64,000 nt of DNA from Sporosarcina sp. FSL W8-0480 (GCF_037963765.1 NZ_CP150166.1:2363501-2427500); one strand, 5' to 3'. Counted from the first letter of the stretch, positions 39,116 through 47,751 are shown. A program made the numbers and translations. The notes: generated by a model not told the origin, from the letters alone.

Positions 39116-39673
39116 TCATCTTTGTACGTGCTCATTATAGCATTCGAATGAGTCGGGGAATACAGTTACCCGTTTGCCAACTAAATATCCGACAGAATGA
39201 ATAATACAAGACTTCATCGCCTCATCTATCGATAGTTCGGCTGTTTTTCGAAGCTCCTCGATTTTAGGGAACTTTCTTCCCGGTTCAATCAGGTCGGCAA
39301 CATAAATGACTTTTTCAAGGGCAGACATTCCTACCCTACCGGTTGTATGGTAGCGGATGGCATTGAGTACATCCGAATCCGTCACCCCGAATTCATCACG
39401 TGCGATTACCTTCCCTGCCGCTGCATGCCAAATTTCATGGTGAAAAGAGAGCAGCCTATTATCTTCACCATTTTCTTCAATTAGTTTACGCATATCTGCC
39501 GGTTCCATGCTTTTCGCAACATCATGCAACAAAGCGGCTAATTCAGCCTTTTCGACTGAAACTCCATATCGGGCAGCCAAGACTTTCGCTGTTTCTGCTA
39601 CTCTAATAACATGTTCAAATCGTTTTAAAGAAACACGTTTCTTAATTTCATTAATAATTTGTTGGGTTTCCAT
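39116..39673 (-). CDS. yqeK: HD-domain Ap4A hydrolase YqeK
   Basis: Symmetrical diadenosine tetraphosphatase of the YqeK HD family, splitting Ap4A to two ADP. 185 residues from the ATG at 39673, which has TTTGGAGGG upstream; the open frame extends 59 codons further but only by reading across nadD. The metal ligands include the H of ERFEHVIR-like KRFEHVIRV, ALLHDVAK and FHHEIWHA. It overlaps nadD by 23 bp. Confidence 0.94.
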   Translation of the reverse strand: METQQIINEIKKRVSLKRFEHVIRVAETAKVLAARYGVSVEKAELAALLHDVAKSMEPADMRKLIEENGEDNRLLSFHHEIWHAAAGKVIARDEFGVTDSDVLNAIRYHTTGRVGMSALEKVIYVADLIEPGRKFPKIEELRKTAELSIDEAMKSCIIHSVGYLVGKRVTVFPDSFECYNEHVQR

Positions 39674-40232
39674 AGAGTCCCTCCAAACGGATAAAATCTT
39701 CCACCTTTTCAGGAACAAGAAAGCGAATTGTACCTTTTGCTTCAACCCTCTCCCTAATGAGTGTCGAGGAAAGTTCGATTTCTGGTATGTGAACCATTCT
39801 GATCGGATAATCTGATTTCCCGCTCGTACCCGGTCTACCAACCCCAACAAAGTGGACGATTTTTACAAGCTCATCAATTTTATACCACTTAGGGAGCATA
39901 TCAATCATATCTCCGCCGATAATAAAATAAAAATCACTTTCCGGCTCATGTTCCTTCAACAGTTTGATCGTTTCATAAGTATATGAAACTCCACCTAACT
40001 CGACTTCAAATGCGGAAACAGACAAACCATGCGTCCCTTCCACTGCAAGCTCCACCATACGTAGACGCTGCTCAGGAGTTGCATCCGTCGGGTTCGACTT
40101 ATGTGGCGGGATAGCGGTCGGCATAAGCCGCACTTCGTCAAGGCCGAGAGCATGTTTCACCTCATTGGCAATAATCAGATGTCCAATATGGGGAGGGTTG
40201 AATGTGCCGCCCAATAGTCCAATTTTTTTCAT
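39651..40232 (-). CDS. nadD: Nicotinate-nucleotide adenylyltransferase NadD
   Basis: Transfers AMP from ATP to nicotinate mononucleotide in NAD synthesis. 193 residues from the ATG at 40232 (AAGGCTGAG upstream). The nucleotidyltransferase motif GTFNPPHIGH is at 9-18 and the SSTLIRERV (SxTxxR) motif is near the C-terminus. The longer frame upstream overlaps yhbY and is not conserved. Confidence 0.96.
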   Translation of the reverse strand: MKKIGLLGGTFNPPHIGHLIIANEVKHALGLDEVRLMPTAIPPHKSNPTDATPEQRLRMVELAVEGTHGLSVSAFEVELGGVSYTYETIKLLKEHEPESDFYFIIGGDMIDMLPKWYKIDELVKIVHFVGVGRPGTSGKSDYPIRMVHIPEIELSSTLIRERVEAKGTIRFLVPEKVEDFIRLEGLYGNPTNY

Positions 40233-40242
40233 ATGCTCAGCC

Positions 40243-40530
40243 TTATGGAAGGACAATCCGTTTTTTCTCTTTCGATTCTTTATAAAGCACAAGGATTTTT
40301 CCAATCACTTGCACAACTTCAATATTAGAATCTTGAAGCTTTGAAGCAATCTCATCTTTATCCTCTTCACAATTTTGAAGAATGCTTACTTTTATCAATT
40401 CCCTTGCTTCAAGTGCATCCTCAATCTGTTTAATAATTTGATCCGTCAAACCGCCTTTTCCGATTTGAAAAATTGGTTGAAGATGATGCGCTTCACTACG
40501 TAAATAACTTTTTTGTTTACCTGATAACAT
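40243..40530 (-). CDS. yqeI: YhbY/CRM-domain RNA-binding protein (YqeI)
   Basis: 95-residue protein consisting of one CRM domain, associated with pre-50S ribosomes in this family. It begins MLSGKQKSYLRSEAHHLQP and has the loop QIGKGGLTD. The ATG directly abuts the aroE stop (TAAATG) with GGAGG in the aroE end, so translation is coupled. Confidence 0.94.
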   Translation of the reverse strand: MLSGKQKSYLRSEAHHLQPIFQIGKGGLTDQIIKQIEDALEARELIKVSILQNCEEDKDEIASKLQDSNIEVVQVIGKILVLYKESKEKKRIVLP

Positions 40531-41361
40531 TTAATTTCCTCCAAGTTTTGTTGAAATGGACTGAATCATTTTACGCGTATCCGGGGTGACACCTGTCCAT
40601 AACTTAAATGATAGGGCCCCCTGATGGACGAACATTCCGACGCCATTTAATATCTTACCGCCCGATTCACGAGATAGGCGTAAAAATTCAGTTTCCAACG
40701 GATTATAGATGATATCCGCGACAATTGTCCCTTCGGTGATTCCCGATGGATTTAAAGGAATTCCACTTTGTGCGAAATTCATGCCAACGGATGTCGTTTG
40801 TACGATTAAACCAAATTTGCTGATCGCTAATTCGGCATCCTTAAATGATAAAGCAGAACCCGAAGAAAATCCAAGAGATATCTGCAATGCTTTTTCAAAA
40901 GTTCGATTCGTAAAAGTGATGGGGCCGATACCGGCTTCTTCGAGGGCAAAGGATATACCACTGGCCGCTCCTCCTGCCCCGATTACAAGTACATCGCCAA
41001 TAGTTTCCCCTAATTCGTACTCTTCTTGCAATGAACGGACAAAACCTTGTCCATCAGTATTCATACCGTAAAGAGTACCGTCTTCAAGCACTTTTACCGT
41101 ATTGACAGCATTCATCCGCCTTGCGGTTTCGTCCAATTTGTCTATATAAGGAATGATGGCAGTCTTATGAGGAACTGTTACGTTCCAGCCGTTGCATCCT
41201 AATCTTTTTAAACTTGTAACCGCAATTTCCAACTCATCCGCCTTCACATGGATCGGGATATAGGATGCGCTAATCCCGTTATCCCTAAACCATGTTTCGT
41301 GCATGTCCGGAGACATCGATTGTGCAATTGGGTCACCGATAACTGCATACCACTTCTTCAT
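40531..41361 (-). CDS. aroE: Shikimate dehydrogenase
   Basis: NADP-dependent reduction of 3-dehydroshikimate in aromatic amino acid synthesis. 276 residues. The substrate site SMSPDMHETWF and NVTVPHKT (catalytic lysine) are in the N-terminal domain; the Rossmann motif is VIGAGGAASGISFAL. AAGGGGGGG precedes the ATG. It lies between yqeH and yqeI, as is usual in Bacillales. Confidence 0.97.
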   Translation of the reverse strand: MKKWYAVIGDPIAQSMSPDMHETWFRDNGISASYIPIHVKADELEIAVTSLKRLGCNGWNVTVPHKTAIIPYIDKLDETARRMNAVNTVKVLEDGTLYGMNTDGQGFVRSLQEEYELGETIGDVLVIGAGGAASGISFALEEAGIGPITFTNRTFEKALQISLGFSSGSALSFKDAELAISKFGLIVQTTSVGMNFAQSGIPLNPSGITEGTIVADIIYNPLETEFLRLSRESGGKILNGVGMFVHQGALSFKLWTGVTPDTRKMIQSISTKLGGN

Positions 41362-41375
41362 GGCTTGTCCCCCCC

Positions 41376-42476
41376 TTAAATAAGTGATGGACGGAGCACT
41401 ACGTCAACTCCACGAGGTGCGTGTACTGCAACAACAACCCCCGGATGCTGTACAGTGATCCAGCCAAGACCCGAAATGACAAGATCCATTTTCGGTTTTT
41501 TAATGGAAAATTCATGTCTCACAAGTGGCGGCATTTTCTCAAGCGATTCTCCACTTGGTGGTGAAAGCAAACCGCCTAAATGCGTAGCATATAATGAATC
41601 TGCATTTTCCAACTTTGTACGATGGATCGGCAGTTCATTCGAAATATGAATTGTAAAGGAAGAACGATCCCCCTTCAGAAAATCGAACCGAGCGAGCCCT
41701 CCCATGAATAACGTTTGCTCTGCATTCAATTGGAACACTTTAGGCTTTAACTCTTTTTTCGGAGTGATCGCTTTGAGATCTTTGGCATCTAAATGATGGG
41801 CGATTTGATGGTCATTGATAATTCCCGGCGTATCATAAATAGCTTTTCCGTCGTCAAGAGGAATTTCAACGAGATCGAGCGTCGTCCCAGGGAAATGAGA
41901 TGTTGTTATAACTTCACCCATACCTGTTGCGTTCTTAATGATTCGATTAATGAACGTCGACTTTCCAACATTTGTGCAACCGACAACGTAGACATCTTTT
42001 CCTTTTCTATATTTATCGATTGCCTCCATCGCCTCTTCCATTCCATGCCCTTTATGTGCGGATATGAGCAACACATCGATTGGCTTTAGCCCCAATTTTG
42101 CGGCTTCCGCTTTCATCCAATTGATAAGCCTGTTTCGGTTAATTGACTTCGGAAGTACGTCGGATTTATTGCCGATGAGCAAAATATCCTTATTGCCAAC
42201 AAATCGTTGCAAGCCGTTTATCCAACTGCCATTAAAGTCAAAAATATCAACGATTTTAATGATAAGGCCATCTTTGCTTCCAATACCGTTTAATATCTTA
42301 AGGAAATCATCCCCGGATAACGAGACCGGCTGTAATTCATTATAATTGCGAAGACGGAAACAGCGTCGACAAATGACTTCTTCCTTCTCCAATGACGATG
42401 GAGGCGCAAATCCTTCCTTCTTCGGATCCTCCGTCTGAATTTCTATTCCACAACCTATACATTTAAGTTGTTCCAA
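41376..42476 (-). CDS. yqeH: Ribosome biogenesis GTPase YqeH
   Basis: Circularly permuted GTPase needed for 30S assembly. 366 residues. The treble-clef zinc finger has C6, C9, C36 and C39. The G motifs appear in permuted order: NKSD (G4) first, then GCTNVGKST (G1), then DTPG (G3). The C-terminal domain binds RNA. It starts at TTG with GGGAGG upstream, 3 bp after yqeG. Confidence 0.97.
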   Translation of the reverse strand: MEQLKCIGCGIEIQTEDPKKEGFAPPSSLEKEEVICRRCFRLRNYNELQPVSLSGDDFLKILNGIGSKDGLIIKIVDIFDFNGSWINGLQRFVGNKDILLIGNKSDVLPKSINRNRLINWMKAEAAKLGLKPIDVLLISAHKGHGMEEAMEAIDKYRKGKDVYVVGCTNVGKSTFINRIIKNATGMGEVITTSHFPGTTLDLVEIPLDDGKAIYDTPGIINDHQIAHHLDAKDLKAITPKKELKPKVFQLNAEQTLFMGGLARFDFLKGDRSSFTIHISNELPIHRTKLENADSLYATHLGGLLSPPSGESLEKMPPLVRHEFSIKKPKMDLVISGLGWITVQHPGVVVAVHAPRGVDVVLRPSLI

Positions 42477-42479
42477 GCG

Positions 42480-42995
42480 TTATTCCTCCCATTCAATCTT
42501 TCCAAGACGTTTGAGTCTGGCCATAATTCTTCTTTCAATCATCCTGTTAAACTTTGTAACAAAACCATCTGAGCTTGCTACAGGAACAACAAGAATCGTA
42601 TGTAGGCCAAATCGTTTGCCACCTAATACATCCGTCATAAGCTGATCTCCCACCATTACGACCTCTTCCTTTTTCAGGCCCATCATGGTAAGTGCCTTTT
42701 TGAAGTTTTTTGCCAAAGGTTTACGGGCATCGCATATGAATGGTGTACCAAGCGGATCACAGAATGTCTGCACACGGGCATGATTATTATTCGAAAGAAT
42801 CGTCACTTGAAGACCCGCGTCTTGCATCATTTTCATCCACTCTGTAATTTCGGGTGTCGCCTCAGGTCGATCCCATTCCACAAGTGTATTATCCAAATCA
42901 GTAATGATTCCTTTGATTCCTTTTTCGACAAGTTTATCCGGTGAAATTTGAAAAATGTCTTTTACATACTCATCCGGTAGAAAGTATTTATACAA
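42480..42995 (-). CDS. yqeG: HAD-superfamily phosphatase YqeG
   Basis: 171-residue HAD (IIIA) phosphatase; the DLDNTLVEW nucleophile motif lies near residue 32 and VVMVGDQLMTDVLGG is motif III/IV. The start is set to TTG at 42995, with ACGGAG 8 bases upstream; it aligns with the family N-terminus (MxKYFLPDEYV). Substrate unknown, but the fixed linkage with yqeH suggests a role near ribosome assembly. First gene of the yqeG-H-aroE-yqeI-nadD-yqeK-rsfS-yqeM cluster. Confidence 0.92.
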   Translation of the reverse strand: MYKYFLPDEYVKDIFQISPDKLVEKGIKGIITDLDNTLVEWDRPEATPEITEWMKMMQDAGLQVTILSNNNHARVQTFCDPLGTPFICDARKPLAKNFKKALTMMGLKKEEVVMVGDQLMTDVLGGKRFGLHTILVVPVASSDGFVTKFNRMIERRIMARLKRLGKIEWEE

Positions 42996-43162
42996 GTTAT
43001 CCACTCCGTTATATCTCCAATTCAAAATTGATTATACCACAACAGAAGCCGACGTCATGCATTGTAAGGGCGACAATTCCTTTTCGAACATTCGCTTCAT
43101 TCTACCGAATTAATACAAGCCGTCATCGCATATGCTGTCATATAGACACAGGAGGTGGACCG

Positions 43163-43864
43163 ATGAGCGGATTTGTTATGACACTCGTCCAACTGTGGGT
43201 CGAAATCCCGGCAATGGTCGGCTATATCCGGGGGCAGGCATTCCGTCGCCCGTTATCCAAAGCGGAAGAAGCGGATTGTTTGATGCGATTGGCAGAAGGT
43301 GATGAGAGCGCAAGAGATGAGCTTATAGAAAGGAATATGCGCCTCGTCGCTCACGTAGTAAAAAAATTCCACCCAAAACATGAACAACTCGACGATTACA
43401 TTTCCATCGGTACAATAGGGCTTATGAAAGCTGTAAACAGTTTTACACTTGACCGTAAAACGAAATTAGCGACATATGCAGCCCGTTGTATTGAAAATGA
43501 AATACTCATGTATCTACGAACCCAGAAAAAAGTACAAAAAGACGTATCGCTTTTTGATCCAATCGGGACAGATAAAGATGGGCAGTCCCTTCAAATAGCA
43601 GATCTTTTGCAAACCGAAGAGGAAGCGCCAATCGAAACCGTCCAACAGAAAGAACTGAAGGAACGGCTTTACCGCCATCTTGGAAAATTGGATGGAAGAG
43701 AGCTTGAAATCATCCAAAGAAGATATGGATTATTGGATGATCAACCGATGACCCAAAAGGACATTGCCCAGCAACTCAATATTTCAAGAAGTTATGTCTC
43801 CAGAATCGAGAAAAGGGCCATCGTCAAATTGTATCAGCTATTTAAGCATGAGTACAACGAATAA
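43163..43864 (+). CDS. sigK: RNA polymerase sporulation sigma factor SigK precursor
   Basis: Late mother-cell sigma factor for coat and cortex genes. 233 residues. An N-terminal hydrophobic pro-sequence (about 1-20, MSGFVMTLVQLWVEIPAMVG) precedes Y21, which aligns with the SpoIVFB cleavage point of B. subtilis pro-sigma-K. Region 2 (RNMRLVAHVVKKF, TYAARCIENEILMYLR) and region 4 (MTQKDIAQQLNISRSYVSRIEKRA) are complete in one frame. AGGAGGTGG precedes the ATG. No skin-type element interrupts it. No clear promoter was assigned. Confidence 0.96.
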   Translation: MSGFVMTLVQLWVEIPAMVGYIRGQAFRRPLSKAEEADCLMRLAEGDESARDELIERNMRLVAHVVKKFHPKHEQLDDYISIGTIGLMKAVNSFTLDRKTKLATYAARCIENEILMYLRTQKKVQKDVSLFDPIGTDKDGQSLQIADLLQTEEEAPIETVQQKELKERLYRHLGKLDGRELEIIQRRYGLLDDQPMTQKDIAQQLNISRSYVSRIEKRAIVKLYQLFKHEYNE

Positions 43865-44045
43865 ACAAAAGCGCAGGGCGCCTGCCAAGTCCCGACAAGC
43901 GGTGGAAGACATGCCGGAAAGGCGCTCTTTGCCTTTTTGGCAAAGGAAGGCAGTCTAAGACCGTCGCTTCCTGCGACAACGACTGCATGACCCGCATCGT
44001 GCGGGCCTAACCGACTCGAAGGACTGGCGCCCGGAGTCTGGACGT
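43865..44045. repeat. GC-rich repeat element after sigK, long copy (~180 bp)
   Basis: Begins ACAAAAGCGCAGGGCGCC and ends GGCGCCCGGAGTCTGGACG. It contains internal stems (for example GACCCGCATCGTGCGGGCC and GCCTTTTTGGCAAAGG). No gene is present in 43865-44170. Part of it may end sigK transcription. Confidence 0.65.
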
Positions 44046-44077
44046 AACAAAAGCGCAGGGCGCTTGGAATCTGGACG
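44046..44077. repeat. Short copy of the same GC-rich repeat (32 bp)
   Basis: AACAAAAGCGCAGGGCGC is repeated exactly here and is joined directly to TTGGAATCTGGACG, the counterpart of the end of the long copy. The middle ~150 bp is missing. Confidence 0.65.
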
Positions 44078-44128
44078 AAATGAAAAGGCGTTTCCTTACA
44101 CAGGGCCCCCGGCCGCGTGTAAGGAAAC
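44078..44128 (-). terminator. Strong terminator after the mtnN-small ORF unit
   Basis: GGCGTTTCCTTACAC pairs perfectly over 15 bp with GTGTAAGGAAACGCC; the minus-strand product is followed by TTTT. The loop is GC-rich. Confidence 0.85.
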
Positions 44129-44170
44129 GCCAATTTAATGCATTCTGTTTTTACATCTCACATTAGGAAT

Positions 44171-44251
44171 TCAGTCTGCACTTACCTCACGAGCGATTAT
44201 AACAGCAAGTACTGTGGATAGAAAAAATACGCCAGCCATTAGATAAAACAT
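44171..44251 (-). CDS. Candidate 26-residue single-pass membrane peptide
   Basis: The ATG at 44251 is 9 bases after AAGGAGG (complement of 44261-44267), a near-consensus Shine-Dalgarno. The peptide starts MFYLMAGVFFLSTVLAVIIA and ends in six polar residues; nearly the whole of it is one transmembrane helix. It lies about 57 bp after mtnN on the same strand and before a strong terminator, so it would be on the mtnN transcript. An alternative ATG seven bases upstream reads a frame of similar length without membrane character and sits too close to the Shine-Dalgarno. I do not recognise a family. Confidence 0.5.
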   Translation of the reverse strand: MFYLMAGVFFLSTVLAVIIAREVSAD

Positions 44252-44308
44252 CTATCATAACCTCCTTATGGACAATAAATACTCTACCTTCATCTTACCA
44301 TATATCAT

Positions 44309-45001
44309 TTATAATTTCGATAAGACATGCATGACAATTTCGGAAGAATGTTTTGCTGCAAGAGGTAGGAATTCATCAAAACTAATTGAAGATTCCTTTC
44401 CAGCAATATCGGATAATGCACGGATTACAACAAAAGGTTTTCCAAATTGGTGGCAAACCTGTGCAACTGCCGCGGCTTCCATTTCAGCAGCAATCATTTC
44501 AGGGAACTGACTTTTCACGAGATTAACTCGTTCACTGTCGCTCATGAATACATCTCCTGAAGCAATCAGTCCTATTGAATGTGAGTGTTCCCCAATTTCC
44601 TCAATAGCTTCCCTTGCAACTTGGACAAGCCTTGAATCCGATTGATAGGACGGTGGCATTCCCGGTACTTGACCGATTTCATAGCCAAATGCAGTTGCAT
44701 CCACATCATGATGTCTTACATCATCCGAGATGACAATTGTCCCCACTTCAAGCGATTCGGCAAATCCGCCTGCGGATCCTGTATTTAGTACTACATCAGG
44801 ATCATATTGCTGAATAAGCAATGTTGTCGCAATCGCCGCATTTACTTTACCAATGCCGCTTTTCACAAGGATGACATCATTTTTGCCAATCTTTCCTTCA
44901 ATGAATTCACAACCAGCAATAACACTCGTGTTCTGAGATTCGACTTTACTCCTTAAGATTTCAACTTCTTCTTCCATTGCACCTATTATTGCTATTTTCA
45001 T
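44309..45001 (-). CDS. mtnN: 5'-Methylthioadenosine/S-adenosylhomocysteine nucleosidase
   Basis: Cleaves adenine from MTA and SAH, recycling by-products of SAM chemistry. 230 residues; begins MKIAIIGAMEEEVEIL with the catalytic glutamate at 12 region; NTGSAGGF and IAAEMEAAAVAQVC (E175-region ribose contact) and ALSDIAG (catalytic Asp) are present. GGAGGG precedes the ATG. The several methyltransferases in the window produce SAH, its substrate. Confidence 0.97.
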   Translation of the reverse strand: MKIAIIGAMEEEVEILRSKVESQNTSVIAGCEFIEGKIGKNDVILVKSGIGKVNAAIATTLLIQQYDPDVVLNTGSAGGFAESLEVGTIVISDDVRHHDVDATAFGYEIGQVPGMPPSYQSDSRLVQVAREAIEEIGEHSHSIGLIASGDVFMSDSERVNLVKSQFPEMIAAEMEAAAVAQVCHQFGKPFVVIRALSDIAGKESSISFDEFLPLAAKHSSEIVMHVLSKL

Positions 45002-45056
45002 CTAGTTGCCCTCCGACCCTAATTCAGTTCAATGATTAAAATTCATTGATCAAAGT

Positions 45057-45761
45057 TCAATATTCAAAGTCCAATGTGTTTAAAATATCCATTTTAACGG
45101 GCTTCCAACCTTGTCCATCCACCCATTCAAGATACACACGAAATTTCTCTGATTTGTCCCTGGTGGAAACGATCCCAATAGATTTTTGGGGGCCACCGCC
45201 ATTTTTAATTTTCCAATAGATCAAAGACTCTACCGGAAACTTTGTAGCATAGGCAATTGCTTCTTTCTTTTCATCCCAATCAACTGACTCATCATTATAA
45301 ATAGAAACATGTTCACCTGTTTGGACAGTTCCAATCGGCTTCCAAGCTGCGTCAACAATAGTCTCTACAACTATTTCCTCATCATTCGGTACAGTAGTTA
45401 CAGTATCTTCACTATCACCTTCATCGTCGTTCTGCCCATTCCCGGAAGTACCTGCACCTGCACTATCAGATCCCCCATCATCCGTTACTTCATCATTCGC
45501 GTTACTATCATCTTTATCGTCAGTCACACTTCCGTCATCAGTATTGGCATCTTCTTCACTAAAATTTTCATCGATGCTTCCTTGTTCATCTTGATTTGCG
45601 ACCTGATCTTTTTTGTCGTCATTGCTGCTCATGAATATATTTGCTCCGACAATCACTATCAAGACCACGACAAGTCCAATCATAATATTTAATAATTGGT
45701 TGCCACGGTTCTTCCTCTTTTTACGGCCTATTCGAGAGTAATTCGAATTATTTCCATTCAT
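45057..45761 (-). CDS. yrrS: YrrS family membrane protein (DUF1510)
   Basis: 234 residues. A short basic cytoplasmic N-terminus (GRKKRKNRGNQ) leads to one transmembrane helix (~24-44), a very acidic Asp/Ser/Asn-rich linker (~48-130) and a C-terminal DUF1510 domain (~135-234, IVDAAWKPIGTVQTGEHVS). In B. subtilis yrrS lies by the PBP gene pbpI and greA; the PBP gene is not present here. Function unknown; topology places the conserved domain outside the membrane. Confidence 0.88.
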   Translation of the reverse strand: MNGNNSNYSRIGRKKRKNRGNQLLNIMIGLVVVLIVIVGANIFMSSNDDKKDQVANQDEQGSIDENFSEEDANTDDGSVTDDKDDSNANDEVTDDGGSDSAGAGTSGNGQNDDEGDSEDTVTTVPNDEEIVVETIVDAAWKPIGTVQTGEHVSIYNDESVDWDEKKEAIAYATKFPVESLIYWKIKNGGGPQKSIGIVSTRDKSEKFRVYLEWVDGQGWKPVKMDILNTLDFEY

Positions 45762-45798
45762 ATTGCCGTCCCCCTTAAAAAGTTTGGCTTATTTACGG

Positions 45799-45829
45799 AA
45801 AAAACCGCCCTCATTCGAAGGCGGCCACT
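45799..45829 (-). terminator. Intrinsic terminator of greA
   Basis: CCGCCTTCG... pairs with ...GAGGGCGG on the minus strand, followed by TTTTTT. Confidence 0.88.
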
Positions 45830-45834
45830 TCTGG

Positions 45835-46311
45835 TCACTTTATTTCAACAATAACGACCGACATTTCTCCCCCTGGAGTTACAATCTTAACTTCATCGCC
45901 TTTTTTACGGCCAATCAGGCCTTTTGCGATTGGTGAATCGTTAGAGATTAATCCTTCAATCGGATTAGCTTCTGCAGAGCCGACAATCGTGTATGTCTCT
46001 TCATCACCATCAGGTAGTTCTTTAAATGTAACCGTTTTCCCAAGTTGTACTTCATCAGTATTTAATTCGTTTTCTGTGATAATGACACAGTTACGAATCA
46101 TGGACTCAAGTGTAGATATTTTCCCTTCAACAAATGCTTGGTCTTCCTTCGCAGAATCGTACTCCGAGTTTTCTGACAGATCGCCAAAACTACGCGCAAC
46201 TTTAATGCGTTCAACGACTTCTTTACGTTTTACAGTTTTTAAGAACTCAAGCTCTTCTTCAAGCTTCTTTTTGCCTGATACTGTCATTGGGTATTTTTTC
46301 TCTGATACCAT
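45835..46311 (-). CDS. greA: Transcription elongation factor GreA
   Basis: Rescues backtracked RNA polymerase by stimulating transcript cleavage. 158 residues. The N-terminal coiled coil carries the tip motif [15 protein letters not shown] with its acidic residues; the C-terminal FKBP-like domain ends the protein ([13 protein letters not shown]). AGGAGTG precedes the ATG. It lies between udk and yrrS, with terminators on both sides. Confidence 0.98.
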   Translation of the reverse strand: MVSEKKYPMTVSGKKKLEEELEFLKTVKRKEVVERIKVARSFGDLSENSEYDSAKEDQAFVEGKISTLESMIRNCVIITENELNTDEVQLGKTVTFKELPDGDEETYTIVGSAEANPIEGLISNDSPIAKGLIGRKKGDEVKIVTPGGEMSVVIVEIK

Positions 46312-46340
46312 TTTACAACACTCCTCATATTCCTGTTCAT

Positions 46341-46380
46341 AAAAACACTATGCCGCTCCTGCTTGAGGTATGCGACATAG
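46341..46380 (-). terminator. Intrinsic terminator of udk
   Basis: CTATGTCGC...CCT pairs with AGG...GCGGCATAG on the minus strand with small internal loops, then TG and TTTTT. Confidence 0.65.
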
Positions 46381-46412
46381 GGCCATTTATATTGAATTCT
46401 GACTTTATCATA

Positions 46413-47051
46413 TTACAATTCAGGACCGTATTCAAGAATTGTTTTTATTTTCGTTACCATTAGGTCGATCGCAACTTCATTATGACCGCCTTCCGGGATG
46501 ATAATATCTGCATAACGTTTCGTTGGTTCAATGAACTGATTGTGCATCGGACGAACAACTGATAAATATTGGTCGATTACAGAATCGATAGTTCTGCCTC
46601 TTTCGTTAATATCCCGCATCAAGCGCCTAATAATGCGTAGATCAGCATCTGTATCAACGAAAAGCTTAATATCCATCAGATCACGCAGCCTTTCATCTTC
46701 AAGAACAAGAATTCCCTCAAGAATGATAACATCCTTCGGTTCAATCGCGATCTTCTGTTCCGACCTTGTATGCAAAGCGTAATCATACACCGGCTTTTCT
46801 ATAGCTTCCCGATCTAAAAGTTTACCGATATGATCTATCAACAAATCTGTATCAAACGCAAGTGGATGATCGTAGTTTGTCAAAAGTCTTTCTTCAAACT
46901 CCAAATGGGATTGATCCTTATAATAATAATCCTGTTCAATTACAACAACGGAGTGTTCCTTGAACACATCATAAATTCGGTTCGTAACACTAGTCTTCCC
47001 AGATCCTGAACCACCGGCTATGCCAATGACAAGAGGTTTGCTCTTATCCAT
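46413..47051 (-). CDS. udk: Uridine kinase
   Basis: Phosphorylates uridine and cytidine in pyrimidine salvage. 212 residues. Walker [13 protein letters not shown] (10-21), the DYYYKD motif and the R-rich lid [12 protein letters not shown] are present. GGGAGG precedes the ATG. It complements cdd, earlier in the window. Confidence 0.97.
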   Translation of the reverse strand: MDKSKPLVIGIAGGSGSGKTSVTNRIYDVFKEHSVVVIEQDYYYKDQSHLEFEERLLTNYDHPLAFDTDLLIDHIGKLLDREAIEKPVYDYALHTRSEQKIAIEPKDVIILEGILVLEDERLRDLMDIKLFVDTDADLRIIRRLMRDINERGRTIDSVIDQYLSVVRPMHNQFIEPTKRYADIIIPEGGHNEVAIDLMVTKIKTILEYGPEL

Positions 47052-47082
47052 TTACTTTCCTCCCTCAATAGCAGGGAAACCC

Positions 47083-47724
47083 CTAGTCCCTCTTTTTTAC
47101 TGCAATCAGAATTCCGTCACCGACTGGAAGCAGTGACGTTTCATACTGTGGATGCCCCATGATCCAAGTAGTGAATTCCTTCAGATTTCGAATCATCGTA
47201 CGGTTCCGTTTCGGTAATTCCTCATCCGGAATCAGTACAGCTCCATGCATAAACATATTATCACAATATATGACACCGCCCGGCGCAACAAACTTTGAAT
47301 ATTTCTCAAAAAAACGTTTATATTGGCCTTTTGCAGCATCTATGAATAGAGCATCATACTGACGTTCAGAAATTAGTGCTTCATCCAACAATAAAGCGTC
47401 GCCTTCAATGATAGTGATTCGATCACTATAACCACTTCGCTCGATATACTCGACTGCGGATTCATACCTTTCCTTGTCCCGTTCTATTGTTAGAATGGAA
47501 ACGTCTTTTAATGAAGATACCATCCGGATAGCAGAATATCCTATTGCGCTGCCAATTTCAAGTATAAACTTTGGCTGCTGAATACGAAGCAGGCCGACAA
47601 ACGTGTCAATTCCGCTCCTGTCCATTATCGGAATCCTATTTTCCTCTGCATATTTCTCCATTTCTTGTATTAATGGATTTTCGGCTTCACCCAAATTGGA
47701 AATATATGTTGTGTACTCACCCAT
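47083..47724 (-). CDS. trmR: tRNA 5-hydroxyuridine methyltransferase TrmR (YrrM)
   Basis: Class I O-methyltransferase making 5-methoxyuridine at tRNA position 34 in the characterised B. subtilis protein. About 213 residues. ILEIGSAIGYSAIRM is motif I; YDALFIDAAKGQY and the metal-site VIYCDNMFMHG match the COMT-like fold. The ATG at 47724 has GGAAGTGA upstream; an ATG at 47739 is possible. In B. subtilis yrrN and yrrO lie between yrrM and udk; they are missing here. Confidence 0.9.
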   Translation of the reverse strand: MGEYTTYISNLGEAENPLIQEMEKYAEENRIPIMDRSGIDTFVGLLRIQQPKFILEIGSAIGYSAIRMVSSLKDVSILTIERDKERYESAVEYIERSGYSDRITIIEGDALLLDEALISERQYDALFIDAAKGQYKRFFEKYSKFVAPGGVIYCDNMFMHGAVLIPDEELPKRNRTMIRNLKEFTTWIMGHPQYETSLLPVGDGILIAVKKRD

Positions 47725-47751
47725 GATGGTCACTTCCATTCTTTCTGAAAA

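Noticed and set aside
39674-39850. 59-codon N-terminal extension of yqeK
   Set aside because: It lies wholly within nadD in another frame; the ATG at 39673 has a strong Shine-Dalgarno.
43121-43150. CATATA-type sequences before sigK as a mother-cell promoter
   Set aside because: The best -10-like match would place the transcript start inside the Shine-Dalgarno, and no matching -35 is present.
43865-44128. Reverse-strand 99-codon frame across the GC-rich repeat
   Set aside because: It follows repeat and terminator sequence, has no ribosome site and shows no domain.
45439-45630. Asp/Ser-rich low-complexity stretch in yrrS as a possible DNA repeat
   Set aside because: It is a coding linker with mixed codons and no regular period.
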